DNA of 64,000 nucleotides from Conchocele bisecta (taxonomy: Eukaryota; Mollusca; Bivalvia; Lucinida; Thyasiridae). The notes beneath the pieces were generated by a model, which saw only the letters and a list, made by a program, of their open reading frames with translations, made no database searches and was not told the DNA's origin. Each line of letters starts with the position of its first letter. Position 1 is the stretch's first letter. The position numbers were made by a program, and so were the translations under genes. The DNA is taken from contig CM055277.1 of the NCBI GenBank assembly GCA_029237695.1, forward strand, positions 39,714,242 through 39,778,241. The letters run 5' to 3'. Positions 23,060 to 33,977 of this stretch are shown piece after piece.

Positions 23060-26000
23060 ATTAAGTAATGAAGAAAATCAATAATCCATTTGTAAAAGTA
23101 AATTACGCAATGATTTTGAACTGACACGACTCTACCTACATATGCAGCCTATGCTCAATAAATGTAAATTCAATAATTGTATGCCTGATAACATTGAATG
23201 GTTGTCAAACGTATGGGCAGAATATGGCAAATGACTCGTCAAAATATGTAATACAGTTTAATCGAAACTGAGTTTGTACATAGTATATGTTTATACCTTA
23301 GACGGCCAAAAACAGACGACCCCCCTCTACTAGTCGTACAAACTTTAGTGAAACGGGCCCCTAGAGCACGGATGCGTTTTGCGAGGTTTGGATGGTCAAT
23401 TATTTTTTGCAGATATACCGGTACATTATATGGAACACTTTCTAAACAATGTACAGTACAAAACAATTCAAATGCACCCAGGTGTGCTTAATATATCAAT
23501 ATACAAGGTGCCAAACTCGTAAATTCTGCCTCACCTATACATATTTGTATGCAATGTGTTATACAGCGTGTCCAAACTGCTATTTGGGGAGGGATTTCGA
23601 TACAGTTGCTCATTAACAAAGATTTTGTGTGTAAACTGTACCAATACACATTATACTAACCTTAATTCGCTTCTTAAAATCAAACACATTCACTTCCTGA
23701 TTATCTATAAATATTAAGACAAATTCTCTGAGAAAAAAAAAAAAAATGCATAGGGGTAAACTCTGATTTTGTTTAAAATTTCACTGTTTTCTTTTAGTAT
23801 CATCAATCAGTCAATGTTTTCCATGGCAACGGTTGCCATGGAAGCAGAATTTTTTATGAAAAGTTCTATTTTTCCGAACTAATGTTTTTTAAAAAGTGAC
23901 AAATTGATTACAATGGTGTCGGCACATTCTGCGCACCTAAGGCTTTCCAAACAAATTTAAATGCCATTAACATCCCATATTGAGTTAAAGAAATAAAATT
24001 CCCTCCGAATATTCAACGCAGTTCAAAGACGTCATGCAGGTAAAATGTCATAACGTTTTGACTGTCAGTAAGTGTATGACGTCATCATTTTCTTTTCCTG
24101 CTAATGCTGCGCATCTGGTAATATTACAACAGGGTGAACAGCATACTGGATCAGCATAGTAAAGTTGCATGGTATTAAACTTGCAGTAGAACTATCCAGC
24201 GACATCATGACAGGTTAGTTTCTCAGTTGAACAGTTTAATTTAGTAAATAAGACGGCATTTTCATCGCAGCAGGTCAAAGGTTTTACACATTTTGATTTA
24301 CATTCAGAATAACTTGTTTTTACCAAACTATCAGAAATTGTGCCACAGTGTAGCAATTAATCAGCATGTTTATTCCGAAATCCACCATATTGTATCATGA
24401 CGTACACAATGTTAAAGTTGACGCGATTTGCGCATTAGCCGATGCGCAGAATTAGCCGAAATGACAGTATATTAAATTTTCAGTTTTCATATAAAAGTAT
24501 AGACTTTTTTTCCGCATTGTTATGCCAGAATATTTCACATTTAGAACTACGAAAATACTAAATGATGATAAGCCTATTTGTAATGACCATTTAAAATTAT
24601 AAATCTGCATTTAAATCTAGGTATAAAGCCATGATTTACCCAAATCTACCCAAAATCTTACCCAAATCCCTCTACCCAAATCTTCATTATAATTACTATA
24701 TGTGTTAATAAATAAAGCTATAAACATCAGAATAAAGGACGATGTTTGGACTGTACTTACATGATGTATGTCATTAATTTGCTCTTACCAGGGCCCATTT
24801 TAATGTTTTCATGCAAAATGGAAATATTTGTATAGAAATAAAGGGAGAGGACCGCGATAAACTTAATACTAGGAAGCCAAGGAAGATAATCCACTTTATA
24901 CTGGCTATACATGCTAAATGGGAATGAAGATTTTTAATTGAAATACAAACAAGAGGGCCATGATGGCCCTAATTCGCTCACCTGACTCCATGAACACCAG
25001 AGGAGAATGTGACATTGAGTTCATGTGTTTTAAAAAAATTGTGCTATTTTTAGATGGCGGTCATCTTGGATTAAGCGATGACTCTCATTTTACCAAATCT
25101 TAAAATGCTTCACCCAAGGATCTTAACTTCCTAAGTTTGGCCAGCATCGGCCATGTGGTTCCTGAGAAAAAGACGTTCAAAATCTTGAATAAATGGACCT
25201 TTTTGTGGCCATCATGGATGACATAATCATCCGATTCCGACAAATATTGCACCAGAGCAATCGCCTCATCGATATCTTCAATTTGATATATGGCATGAGC
25301 ATATTTAGTCAAAAATAAAATTATTTGACCCCAATTTGACTCGGGCCATGCCCCTTTTTGACCCCGGGGTCACCATTTTAACAACTTTGAAATAGCATTG
25401 TAAATCGATCATTCCTACCAAGTTTAGTCGAAATCCGGCCAGCGGTTCATGAGAAGAAGAATCTTTTTTTAAGAATTTATGCTATTTTTAGACAGCGGCC
25501 ATCTTGGATTAGCGATGACCTCCATTTTACCAAATCTGAAAAGGCTTCACCCATGGACCATAACTTTTAAGTTTGGCTACCATGGGCCAAGCAGTTCATG
25601 TGAAGAAGAATTTTTAAATCTCTAATAAAAGAACGACCTTTTGACATTTTGGCGGCCATCTTGGATGACATAACAATCCGATTTCGACAAAAAATGTACC
25701 AGAGTGATCGCCTCATTGATACCTTCGATTTGATATATAACATGACCATGTTCGGTCAAAAATAAAATTTGACCACACAGGCCACGCCCATTTTTGACCC
25801 CGGGGTCACCATTTTAACAACTTTGAAAGAGTATTGTACATCGATCATTCCTACCAAGTTTCGTCGAAATCCGGCTAGCGGTTCATGAGAAGATTTTTTA
25901 AGAATTTATGCTATTTTTAGACGGCGGCCATCTTGGATTAGCGATGACCTCCATTTTAACAAATCTGAAAAGGCTTCACCCATGGACCACAACTTTTAAG

Positions 26001-27340
26001 TTTGGCTACCATGGGCCAAGCGGTTCATGTGAAGAAGAATTTTGAAATCTCTAATAAAAGAACGACCTTTTGACATTTCGGCGGCCATCTTGGATGACAG
26101 AACAATCCGATTTCGACAATAAATGTACCAGAGTAATCGCCTCATTGATACCTTCGATTTGATATATAACATGACCATATTCGGTCAAAAATAAAATTTG
26201 ACCCCCAATTTGACCCCACGGGCCACGCCCATTTTTGACCCCGGGGTCACCATTTTAACAACTTTGAAAGAGCAATGTACATCGATCATTTCTACCATTT
26301 TTTAAGAATTTATGCTATTTTTAGACGGCGGCCATCTTGGATTAGCGATGACCTCCATTTTAACAAATCTGAAAAGGCTTCACCCATGGACTATAACTTT
26401 TAAGTTTGGCTACCATGAGCCAAGCGGTTCATGTGAAGAAGAATTTTGAAATCTCTAATAAAAGAACGACCTTTTGACCTTTCGCGGCCATCTTGGATGA
26501 CATAACAATCCGATTTCGACAAAAAATGCACCAGAGTGATCGCCTCATTGATACCTTCAATTTGATATATGAGATGACCATATTCAGTCAAAAATAAAAT
26601 TTCACTTGTTGAGGCTATACCTTCTAGGGGAAATTTGCAATCACCGTGCAGTCTGATCAGGGTCTACCCGGTTCCCCATTTTGTGCATAACCACTTGTTG
26701 AAGCTATACCTGTAGGGGAAATATGCATTTACAATCTAATATGGATCTACACAGTTTGCCATATTGTACATAATCGACTATACATGTATATAACGAGCTA
26801 CCCTACTAAAATACACTGTGTTCTGGTCAATACAATATAATATTGGGCTTTGTCTACATAGAGGTGTGAAAAACATTCAAGCTATTTGACAAGATATACA
26901 AACCATACACAAATTTAAAAATATATATATTGCATCCATTTAACATTCATTTTCATCAATGTTCTTAATACAAGATCGTTTATTATTGTTATTGTAGATG
27001 AATATTAAGAATATTTATATATATATATGACTAAGAATTCACTGTCCAGGACTTTTTGTTACGTCACAAATGTCTTGGTGTCCAAGATTTTAATTACAAT
27101 AAAATGCAGATTTATTTAAGCAAACAAAACCCGATTCAAGGTAGCTAAATGCTGTACCAATGACAAGATAAACGCATCGAAGTGAAGACCGAAAATAATG
27201 TGTCAAAGTTTTTCATTTTTGTGGATGTAAAACACTAGACACCAATGGTTCCAAAATTACTGTATAAAATATTAACAGCATGGTTATTGCCTTACGTTTT
27301 TTAAGATGTAGAAAACAATTAGAATGCCAATCAACTGTTG
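23060..27340 (+). repeat. left arm of a large inverted duplication (allelic copy)
   Basis: This segment is, base for base over long stretches, the reverse complement of 58660-64000, with scattered substitutions and two large indels. The match runs to the last base before the N gap at 27341 and continues to the far edge of the window on the other side. The right arm has an extra 571-bp foldback (63157-63727) and about 480 bp near 59393-59872 that this arm lacks. Contained repeats are a disrupted MITE D and F (22865-23364) and a truncated GCTCACCT repeat (24950-26607). No gene is visible in it. Confidence 0.85.
24950..26607 (+). repeat. GCTCACCT interspersed repeat, truncated
   Basis: Starts ACAAGAGGGCCATGATGGCC. 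Three internal units of about 430 bp follow, each with a GGCGGCCATCTTGGAT-type word. It stops abruptly at AAAATAAAATTT (26607) where the right-arm counterpart continues to its GCTCACCTGAGC end, so this allele has lost the 3' end. Confidence 0.7.
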
Positions 27341-27840
27341 NNNNNNNNNNNNNNNNNNNNNNNNNNNNNNNNNNNNNNNNNNNNNNNNNNNNNNNNNNNN
27401 NNNNNNNNNNNNNNNNNNNNNNNNNNNNNNNNNNNNNNNNNNNNNNNNNNNNNNNNNNNNNNNNNNNNNNNNNNNNNNNNNNNNNNNNNNNNNNNNNNNN
27501 NNNNNNNNNNNNNNNNNNNNNNNNNNNNNNNNNNNNNNNNNNNNNNNNNNNNNNNNNNNNNNNNNNNNNNNNNNNNNNNNNNNNNNNNNNNNNNNNNNNN
27601 NNNNNNNNNNNNNNNNNNNNNNNNNNNNNNNNNNNNNNNNNNNNNNNNNNNNNNNNNNNNNNNNNNNNNNNNNNNNNNNNNNNNNNNNNNNNNNNNNNNN
27701 NNNNNNNNNNNNNNNNNNNNNNNNNNNNNNNNNNNNNNNNNNNNNNNNNNNNNNNNNNNNNNNNNNNNNNNNNNNNNNNNNNNNNNNNNNNNNNNNNNNN
27801 NNNNNNNNNNNNNNNNNNNNNNNNNNNNNNNNNNNNNNNN
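27341..27840. other. assembly gap, 500 N
   Basis: Exactly 500 N, a placeholder length. The last 14 bases before it (CCAATCAACTGTTG) are identical to the first 14 after it, so the flanking contigs probably overlap and the true gap may be zero. Confidence 0.95.
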
Positions 27841-28283
27841 CCAATCAACTGTTGCAGTTTACATATATTCAAACAAGTGATGCACCTGCAACAAACACAA
27901 CATGGATGCTATTGTTTATGGATGTAACTGGACACCAAACACATTATCTGGGGCTGATTTGTGGTGTCTTTGTTAATATGATTTGCGTCAAGTTGCGTCA
28001 TTTCCACAATCCATAAAACTCATCAACATTACTAAAGCAACGAATGTGCGTACATTTGCAATGAGTTCCTGTTACACGATCTCGTCACATACCGATGTGT
28101 GTCATGTCATAAAACACAAAAGGCCGTGTAATAGTCAATTGATTTATTATGACGCAACCAGGACACTAGACACTATTCGGGACATAATCGATTTTAAACT
28201 TACCGAGATGGCAGCGTGCCGCCATTGATCGTTGCTGTTTCTGGCGGGCTGTGCCACGAGTGCCACAAACGGACGCGATGTCG

Positions 28284-28992
28284 TTAAAGGTACATACCCA
28301 CGCAGTAGGCACAAAATGTTCTTTATAGGAATTAAATAAGTGTATAATTATGTCACTATTCCACCAGTTCTAAAAATTACCAGTGCCCGCTATACAAATA
28401 TAATCATTTATTAATTATCAATTTACTGTTAGCGACGCGCGGCGGTAACAGTCTATTTTGATAATGTGCGGGGACGACGACTTTCACATCACGGCTTGCG
28501 GTGCGCAGTATACTACGCGCGCCAGTAGGCTTCCCAACATGTAAACAAGAATATCAACATGTCGAAACGTCCAGGACGGAAATTGTATGAAACGGCATCG
28601 GCCAAAAAAAAGGCGAAATGTCTGAGGGACAGGCAGTACAGAGAGAGAGAGTGGTTAATATTGGCGACCAGATCACCAAATGGAAAGAGTTACGTGGAGA
28701 TTTAGATTTTGACTCGAACAGAGATTTTTCTTCTCAACTTCTGATACTTCACTGCGCATGTCAAATATGTGATATGATTGACCGTGTCACGTGACGCGTG
28801 TTGGTAAAAATAGCACGAGGTCGAAAAATACCCTTTCTGGTCGCGGCATATAAAATGCGATTTAACACCAATTAACACAAGCCGTAATTAAAAATAACTT
28901 GTTAGTGGGTAGACAAATGGCTCATATAAGGCATGACAGAAATTGAAAAGTAGTAGTACAGTGTAACCTGCTGCGTGGGAATGTACCTTTAA
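28284..28992. mobile_element. TTAA-flanked MITE H carrying a coding-like fragment
   Basis: Starts TTAAAGGTACATACCCACGC with AGTAGGCACAA and ends with CTGCGTGGGAATGTACCTTTAA-type inverted sequence; TTAA lies at both edges. A second copy at 50364-50853 has the same ends but lacks the coding-like part. TTAA target and A/T-rich body fit a piggyBac-type non-autonomous element. Confidence 0.65.
28559..28795 (+). pseudogene. gene fragment captured in MITE H
   Basis: An ATG at 28559 opens 48 codons rich in Lys/Arg (begins MSKRPGRKLYETASAKKKAK) and stops at 28703. From 28654 another frame stays open to about 28789 and contains VNIGDQITKWKELRGDL, which resembles the (I/L)GDxxxRWRxLKxxLGL-type motif I associate with an invertebrate domain upstream of zinc fingers. 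The two frames are offset by one base, as if a frameshift near 28650 split one coding region. The copy of this MITE at 50364 lacks it. I read it as captured host sequence, now broken; the domain assignment is from memory and uncertain. Confidence 0.35.
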
Positions 28993-29686
28993 GTTTAATG
29001 TCGCAAATCGGCATAAATACAATATATCATGAAAATAATCACAAATAAGCTCACTTAGAGTACTTAAATATATAATTTGGGGCGTAACTTTTTGACACGG
29101 AAATCAGTTGGCAATTTTAGATTTAGTTCTTGCCTTTCCAGTTTATATAACTGTCCAAACTACTATTTGATTATACAGTATCCTCACTGTATGACGTTTT
29201 GCCAAACGCAATACATTTTCATGTGTCTAGTAACGAAAATGTAAACACGTTATTACCTGAGTTTATAGGGCGTAACACAATTGGACACTAAATATTACGT
29301 CCACAATATGTGTTTTAATTCATCAGATAATAACATAAATCAATGAAATCCTCCATATGTTATGATTTTATACCGTTGTTCAACATCAACGTGCTACCCT
29401 GACATAGAGAAACGCAACACAAAGTTCAGTTCACTATAATTTTGATAGGCTCTAAGACGAACACCCAAAAATTTGCTCATGGAAATGTCCCAGGTTGGAG
29501 GTACGTTTCAAAGAATAATAGTGCTAATAACCAACATAATAACCGACTTGCCAGTTCAAAAACTTATCTCGGAAGGATTTATCACATAAACATAGATGAA
29601 CAACACCCTAGGAAACAGTTGATTTTTCCAGATAAACACATTTTTTCTGGACGTAACGCAAATTCCTGGACAGTGAATTCTTAGTC

Positions 29687-30752
29687 ATATATAGCCTTTT
29701 GAAATTGCCATAACTAAACTATATATGTCCAGAAGTCATTTGTGCTAATAAAAACATTCATTCAATGCATTATACTTTGTTTTTAACTATTTCAAAAAGA
29801 TGTTGGCATATAATTACTAGGCGAAATAAATATTGCAATACTATGGAGGTGACCGGTTAGACAGTTGGACTAGTATAATTATGTGCCATATGAAATCATG
29901 ATCTATGGCAACTTAAAGTTAGACAACTGAGACATAATTAATGAGTCTCGATCACTTTTAAGTAGTCTCCCTTTATAATAATGCTATATGTATATTAATC
30001 GCTTTCCCGTGGAAATATGTGCTTTATTCTTCCTTTTTTTTCGGTCAAAATGTGCTTATTGTATGATATACTAATTATATATTGTTGAAAACGTATATAA
30101 TCATAAATGTTATTTTTAATGAAGATTTGGGTATATTTGGTTAAATCGTGCTGCCGAAGCCGTGGTGCTATGTCTAGGGTGGGTGGGGTGGGGGGGGGGG
30201 GTGGTCTCTACGACAGAGTTGAGGGGGGAGGGGCGGGGTAGATCTGAACCAGACTGAAGAATATATATATTGGTGAAGGGGGTCTGATACTTCCCCAGAC
30301 GGTACTTGTATTAACTGGAATAGGGAATTGTGGTTCCGTGACGAAACGGCATGGGGCGAAACGACTTGTCACTAAATTATCAGCCAAATTTTATAAAGCA
30401 ATTTTTATACCGTCCATAAGAGATAATAACATGATCTGATTCTGTATTTATCTTTACATATCACTTACAATCCAGCTATGATGGCTTCAATGTCTGGTTA
30501 GTATCCTTAAACTATCAAAGAGTGAGTTATCTATTTGTAAAATCAATTTCGTTGCCCAAACAATAACAAACTTGTTTCGGGTTTCATAAGCGGACATGTT
30601 TATTCGCCGGAACTTTTGTGGGAAGCCCGCGCTTTGATGACGGGCAGGTACAGCTAGGCCAGTTATGGCCCGCCGTTTTGGACGGATATAATACTTATAC
30701 GAATGTCTTCCCTGCTCGAGAGAGGAGTGGGTGGAACTATAATACACGCACA
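29687..30752. other. intergenic, G-rich tract only
   Basis: No gene recognised. 30178-30240 is a G-rich run (GGTGGGGTGGGGGG) that could form a G-quadruplex. 30316-30365 has repeated GACGAAACG/GGCGAAACG words. The open frames near 30487-30917 lack any motif. Confidence 0.4.
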
Positions 30753-31019
30753 CAGGCGCGGATACAGAAATAATTGCAGGGGTGAGGGGGATCTGTAATT
30801 AAAATTCGGCGTACCCGACCTCTGCGCGCGCGAAATCGTAAAGTCGGGGGATCTGGGGGTCCTACCCCATGTGAAATTTTGAAATGCCAGATCGCCGCAG
30901 ATGCGATTTCCTGACACCTAGGCCACGAAAAAAGTCATCCAACTATTTGAATATTGTAGCTTTTTTTTTCTTTTTTTTTCCGGACCCCCTGGACCACGTA
31001 CCCTTGTATCCGCACCTGG
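30753..31019. mobile_element. hAT-type MITE (CAGG-GCGGATACA ends)
   Basis: Left CAGGCGCGGATACAG at 30753 and right TTGTATCCGCACCTGG ending at 31019 are inverted. The terminal CAGG(Y)GCGGAT matches the common ending of animal hAT MITEs. Length is about 267 bp. I could not see an 8-bp target duplication. Confidence 0.5.
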
Positions 31020-31100
31020 CACAGATCGACATTCAATAGGCAGGGCTTACATAGTAGGCTACATACAGTTTTATTGAGTCTAAATTTAAACATATTAAGT

Positions 31101-31174
31101 ATATGGTCTCGTGTTGATGAAAAATATGTTCCACTCTTCTCATACATACCCGCCGAACAGTGGGGAGAAAACCA
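31101..31174 (+). repeat. direct-repeat flank of the Polinton, left copy
   Basis: TATGGTCTCGTGTTGATG to GAACAGTGGGGAGAAAACCA, immediately outside the AGTAGT terminus. The same sequence in the same orientation is at 45409-45482 on the right. It is much longer than the usual 6-bp Polinton target duplication. Confidence 0.75.
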
Positions 31175-31320
31175 AGTAGTATATGAGTCAAAAAGATACC
31201 ACCTCCTGACGAAATATAAACCTGAAGATAAACAATACCTATAGTGTTGCGCAATAATCGATAAGGTGAAATACACCCTATTAGAGATAAGAATCCATTG
31301 GTTATACTCAGTATATGTAT
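31175..31320 (+). repeat. Polinton left terminal inverted repeat
   Basis: Outer part AGTAGTATATGAGTC...CACCTCCTGA (31175-31209), then GAAATATAAACCTGAAGATA to TTATACTCAGTATAT (31210-31317). The second part is inverted at 45158-45260; the outer part is inverted at 45552-45589. Confidence 0.8.
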
Positions 31321-32124
31321 TCACACAATGGTTCTAGTTAATTGTGCGTGGTTGAAGCAAAGACCTAGAATAAGGTCTGTGGTTGAAGACAGGTAGTCAC
31401 GAGAGGTGTCATCGTACCGGTATTTACGAGTATTGCAAACATCACCGGGCATGGATGCGAAGAGTTTCCGTTTCGTCTCGCCCATGTAGGCATTGCGGGG
31501 TAGGGACCAAATCCGAGTCACTGCTATGTCCACCATGCGGTGGCACTCAGGCTACGCATCGACTGGCTAGCAAGGGATTACGTGCTCGCAAGTATTATCG
31601 TTTAGTAATAATTCAAATCAGAAAGTCAGTTATAAAGATAGAACCGATCTAATGTGTAGTTTTTGATAAGTCCCGTAAAACTATTTTGCCGAGGTTATTT
31701 GTCGGGCATCGTCACTACACCACCGCTCGTTATATCGGTCGATTTATTGCACAATTTAATGGCGGTCGGAAAGGAACGCTCCTTAGTACACACACAATCA
31801 CCAAGGCAGTTATGAAATATAAGCCTGGAGATAAACATTACCTGTTCACAAACCGCCGGTGTATTTGTTTTGTGTATTGGTTTAACCATATGCACCAAAG
31901 TATCGAGGTGATCTATATATGAGAGAGGTGAATACGGCACACGGTAACACGATTACTTCCCGGTACGGACAGTTTGCGGTTATCGATAAGTGTGGTGGCC
32001 GGTGGGTGACATAATCACGGTGGTGTAACGAAAAAGTTTTATGTTCCGTACGGCGGGGCCGTCGGAACAGCTGGACTGTATGGTGGAGGAATCTCCTGCT
32101 GTCTCAAACACGCCAATAAGCATA
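31321..32124. other. Polinton left non-coding region with an inner TIR-like block
   Basis: No gene could be supported. At 31775-31850 a block (CCTTAGTACACACACAATCA, GAAATATAAGCCTGGAGATA) is a diverged copy of the right-end sequence at 45228-45290 in inverted orientation, so the terminal block is present twice on the left. The Cys-rich frame at 31383-31652 has no family match I know. Confidence 0.5.
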
Positions 32125-32709
32125 TCACGTCCCGAGACGGGCGAGGAGATTTTTTCTCTCGTCGGCACTCCCCTCCATGACGAGTTTTTTTACATCTTCG
32201 TCCGCGAGAATTTGTGGTCGGGCCTTGGATCGGATCGTGCCCTTTAACTCCTGATACCTGGCCATCTCTTCGACGATCAGTTTGAACTCGCTATCTGATA
32301 TATCGTTGTCGGCTATCGCTTTCGACACGATAACGTCGATACTGTTTTTCTTAGACCTCGCGAGAACCGTTATTCGATCGTGCTTTCGACTCTTGGCCTC
32401 TAGTTTTCGACCAACGAGTCTGAACGTCATGCAAAGCAGTCCCGCCCCCGCTGCTGTTGCACTCAATGCGACGATTGTTGATAATAAAGACACACTTCCC
32501 ACGCCGCTTACAACGGAAGCTGAGGCTAACGCGGTGCTCACCCCCTCGACTATATTGAATACCCGTCTATATTTTTTCGCATGACCCGTCCGCGTCTCTC
32601 CCTCGTGCTGGAGAATCTGTTGTATCTCGACGATCCTGGTCATCCTAAAGGATGCCGGGTCGGCCGTCCCCGAAGGTAAGTGTGGATATAGTTTCTCGTC
32701 ATTCATCAT
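32125..32709 (-). CDS. conserved Polinton membrane protein, unknown function
   Basis: Uninterrupted 194-codon gene. Residues about 1-50 are polar. Residues about 57-95 form a long hydrophobic stretch (contains SVSLLSTIVALSATAAGAGL), probably one or two membrane helices. The C-terminal half is charged and helical (KSRKHDRITVLARSKKNSID). Similar proteins with this alanine/glycine-rich hydrophobic segment are, to my recollection, common in cnidarian and mollusc Polintons, but the role is unknown; membrane remodelling or virion assembly would be guesses. Its ATG overlaps the stop of the upstream gene as ATGA (an immediately following second ATG at 32706 is an alternative start), so the two may be translated from one transcript. 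One of four neighbouring genes without a frame break. Confidence 0.75.
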   Translation of the reverse strand: MMNDEKLYPHLPSGTADPASFRMTRIVEIQQILQHEGETRTGHAKKYRRVFNIVEGVSTALASASVVSGVGSVSLLSTIVALSATAAGAGLLCMTFRLVGRKLEAKSRKHDRITVLARSKKNSIDVIVSKAIADNDISDSEFKLIVEEMARYQELKGTIRSKARPQILADEDVKKLVMEGSADERKNLLARLGT

Positions 32710-33248
32710 AAATCAAGTTCTATTAACAGTGTAACTACAGTGGAGGAAGTCGCTTGGTCAGCAACTTTTGTAACAAAGTTAATAACACTACCGGCTGAAA
32801 TTTTAATTGCAGTGTCATCATCGAATATTGTAAACCCCGACCTCTGCCCCGCGTGCTTGGTGATGCCGGACGTATGCTCTACCCCATTAAGGACGAGATT
32901 CAATCGGATTTCGTCAGCGTCATGTCCGCGAAAGTTGACCGAGCAGACCGCCATTCGAAGAATCGTCCCGGACACTGCCATGGTGTATCCCCCATATCTG
33001 TCGCTAGCGTTGGCACCGAATGAATATTCGTAGACCCCCTCGCCCAGTGAACCCCGCTCCTCTTCATAAATTTTTATGACGGGCTTTAGAGCTGCCGAGT
33101 GCTTCACTAACGCCAGCGCCAGAGACGCCTTTGCATGGGCCTCCGTTACGTACCTCTGCACCTTTCTCATTGCCGCTTCATCATATGCTGCGCCCGCGAC
33201 AGTAATGTCCTGTTCTGCATTGGAACTACCTGGGCCGTATATGCTCAT
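32706..33248 (-). CDS. beta-rich Polinton protein, possible virion surface protein
   Basis: Uninterrupted 180-codon gene. The N-terminal third is alanine-rich and helical (KASLALALVKHSAALKPV). The rest alternates short hydrophobic strands with glycine/asparagine turns and ends VVTLLIELDL. An ending of this kind, after a strand with INF, is what I remember of small beta-sandwich proteins in invertebrate Polintons. A head domain of a fibre or a single-jelly-roll-like fold is an inference from strand pattern only. The ATG at 33248 follows a very AT-rich stretch (33249-33276) that could serve as promoter. It shares an ATGA overlap with the next gene on the minus strand. Confidence 0.7.
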   Translation of the reverse strand: MSIYGPGSSNAEQDITVAGAAYDEAAMRKVQRYVTEAHAKASLALALVKHSAALKPVIKIYEEERGSLGEGVYEYSFGANASDRYGGYTMAVSGTILRMAVCSVNFRGHDADEIRLNLVLNGVEHTSGITKHAGQRSGFTIFDDDTAIKISAGSVINFVTKVADQATSSTVVTLLIELDL

Positions 33249-33276
33249 AATTAATATATAAATATATATATTATGT
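33249..33276 (-). promoter_or_regulatory. possible TATA-type promoter
   Basis: Read on the minus strand, the 28 bp between two genes consist almost only of A and T (ATATATATATTTATATATTA). It sits just upstream of the ATG at 33248. A core promoter is plausible; composition alone supports it. Confidence 0.3.
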
Positions 33277-33963
33277 TTAATCGGTTATGTCGAGAACGAT
33301 CGAAATCGGGTAATCTTTCTTTAACTCTCGCGCTTTATCATCGAGAATAGAGATCTTCAATTCGTGGATGTGACCAGATTTCAAACGTTTCATCTCGGGG
33401 GTTGGGAAGTCTAAGGTCAGGGTCTCACCATAGAAACAGTCGCTGGCGTGACCAGTTTTTAGTAATGTGTTGGGGGCTCCGTCTAACGTGTTGTACGATG
33501 TGTTCAATTGATCCAGGTGCACCCTGAGTGTTTTTGTGAAGACGAGGTCCACCGGGTCGTCGCCGGCGTGCTCATCCGGGTTAAACCATCCCTTATTGTC
33601 GGAGTATGTTTTTGTAAAACCGAGCCGCACAGCCAAAGCCGGGGTGATCTTTACCCGGTTGGTGGGTTTGACGGTAAAAGTCGCGAGTCCGGTAGCCTTC
33701 GAGATTGTGAGGTTGACTCTACCGTCAAGCTCTGAGGTGACACAATCTTTGAGCTGTCTAAAACTCCACAGTCCGTGAGGCAGCTTTACACTTACTTGGC
33801 GTCCAGCCTTCAAGTAGTAAAACCCTTCGTTCTTCCCCACATTCTCCCACCCAACCGTGAAGGTGATTGATCTGAGGCCGGCCAGCAGTTTTCCGCAGCA
33901 GTTGTCGATCGACTTCTGAAGTTCACAAGCTTCCCTTTGAACATTAGTGATAGTAGCACACAT
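33277..33963 (-). CDS. probable minor capsid (penton-like) protein
   Basis: Uninterrupted 228 codons from the ATG at 33963; an upstream in-frame ATG at 33993 would overlap the divergent gene and is less likely. The N-terminus has a cysteine-containing helix (REACELQKSIDNCCGKLL). The rest is strand-rich: SITFTVGWENVG, GFYYLKAGRQVSVKLP, DLVFTKTLRVHLDQLNTS, ETLTLDFPTPEMKRLKSG and a last strand ISIVLDITD. The paired-strand pattern, size and location beside other virion genes suggest a single-jelly-roll minor capsid protein, as described for Polintons by Krupovic and colleagues, but I cannot demonstrate the fold. Alternatives are a spike or tail-like accessory protein. Its start lies 14 bp from the start of the divergent 467-codon gene. 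Confidence 0.6.
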   Translation of the reverse strand: MCATITNVQREACELQKSIDNCCGKLLAGLRSITFTVGWENVGKNEGFYYLKAGRQVSVKLPHGLWSFRQLKDCVTSELDGRVNLTISKATGLATFTVKPTNRVKITPALAVRLGFTKTYSDNKGWFNPDEHAGDDPVDLVFTKTLRVHLDQLNTSYNTLDGAPNTLLKTGHASDCFYGETLTLDFPTPEMKRLKSGHIHELKISILDDKARELKKDYPISIVLDITD

Positions 33964-33977
33964 AATAATATCTTTCA

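Larger units (their letters stand above)
27029..29686. mobile_element. DNA transposon-like element with 22-bp perfect TIRs, spans gap 1
   Basis: GACTAAGAATTCACTGTCCA(GG) at 27029-27050 is perfectly repeated in inverted orientation at 29665-29686, and both outer sides are (AT)n. Internally the motif GTAAC followed by GGACA(C) recurs (about 27921, 28151, 29080, 29268 and 29651; inverted near 27060). No transposase is visible; 500 N hide part of it. Because the two TIRs lie on either side of the N run, the left contig and the middle contig are probably truly adjacent. A TTAA-flanked MITE (28284-28992) is nested inside. Confidence 0.55.

Noticed and set aside
27213..28016. Long open frames of 180-230 codons across the first gap, and similar ones at 58047-58737
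   Set aside because: They consist almost entirely of N. Only the true exon part at 57973-58159 is kept.
31383..31652. Cys-rich frame with CRHCGVG and CPPCGG, a possible zinc ribbon
   Set aside because: Spacing does not fit a known ribbon, it lies in the Polinton terminal region, and the opposite strand is equally open.
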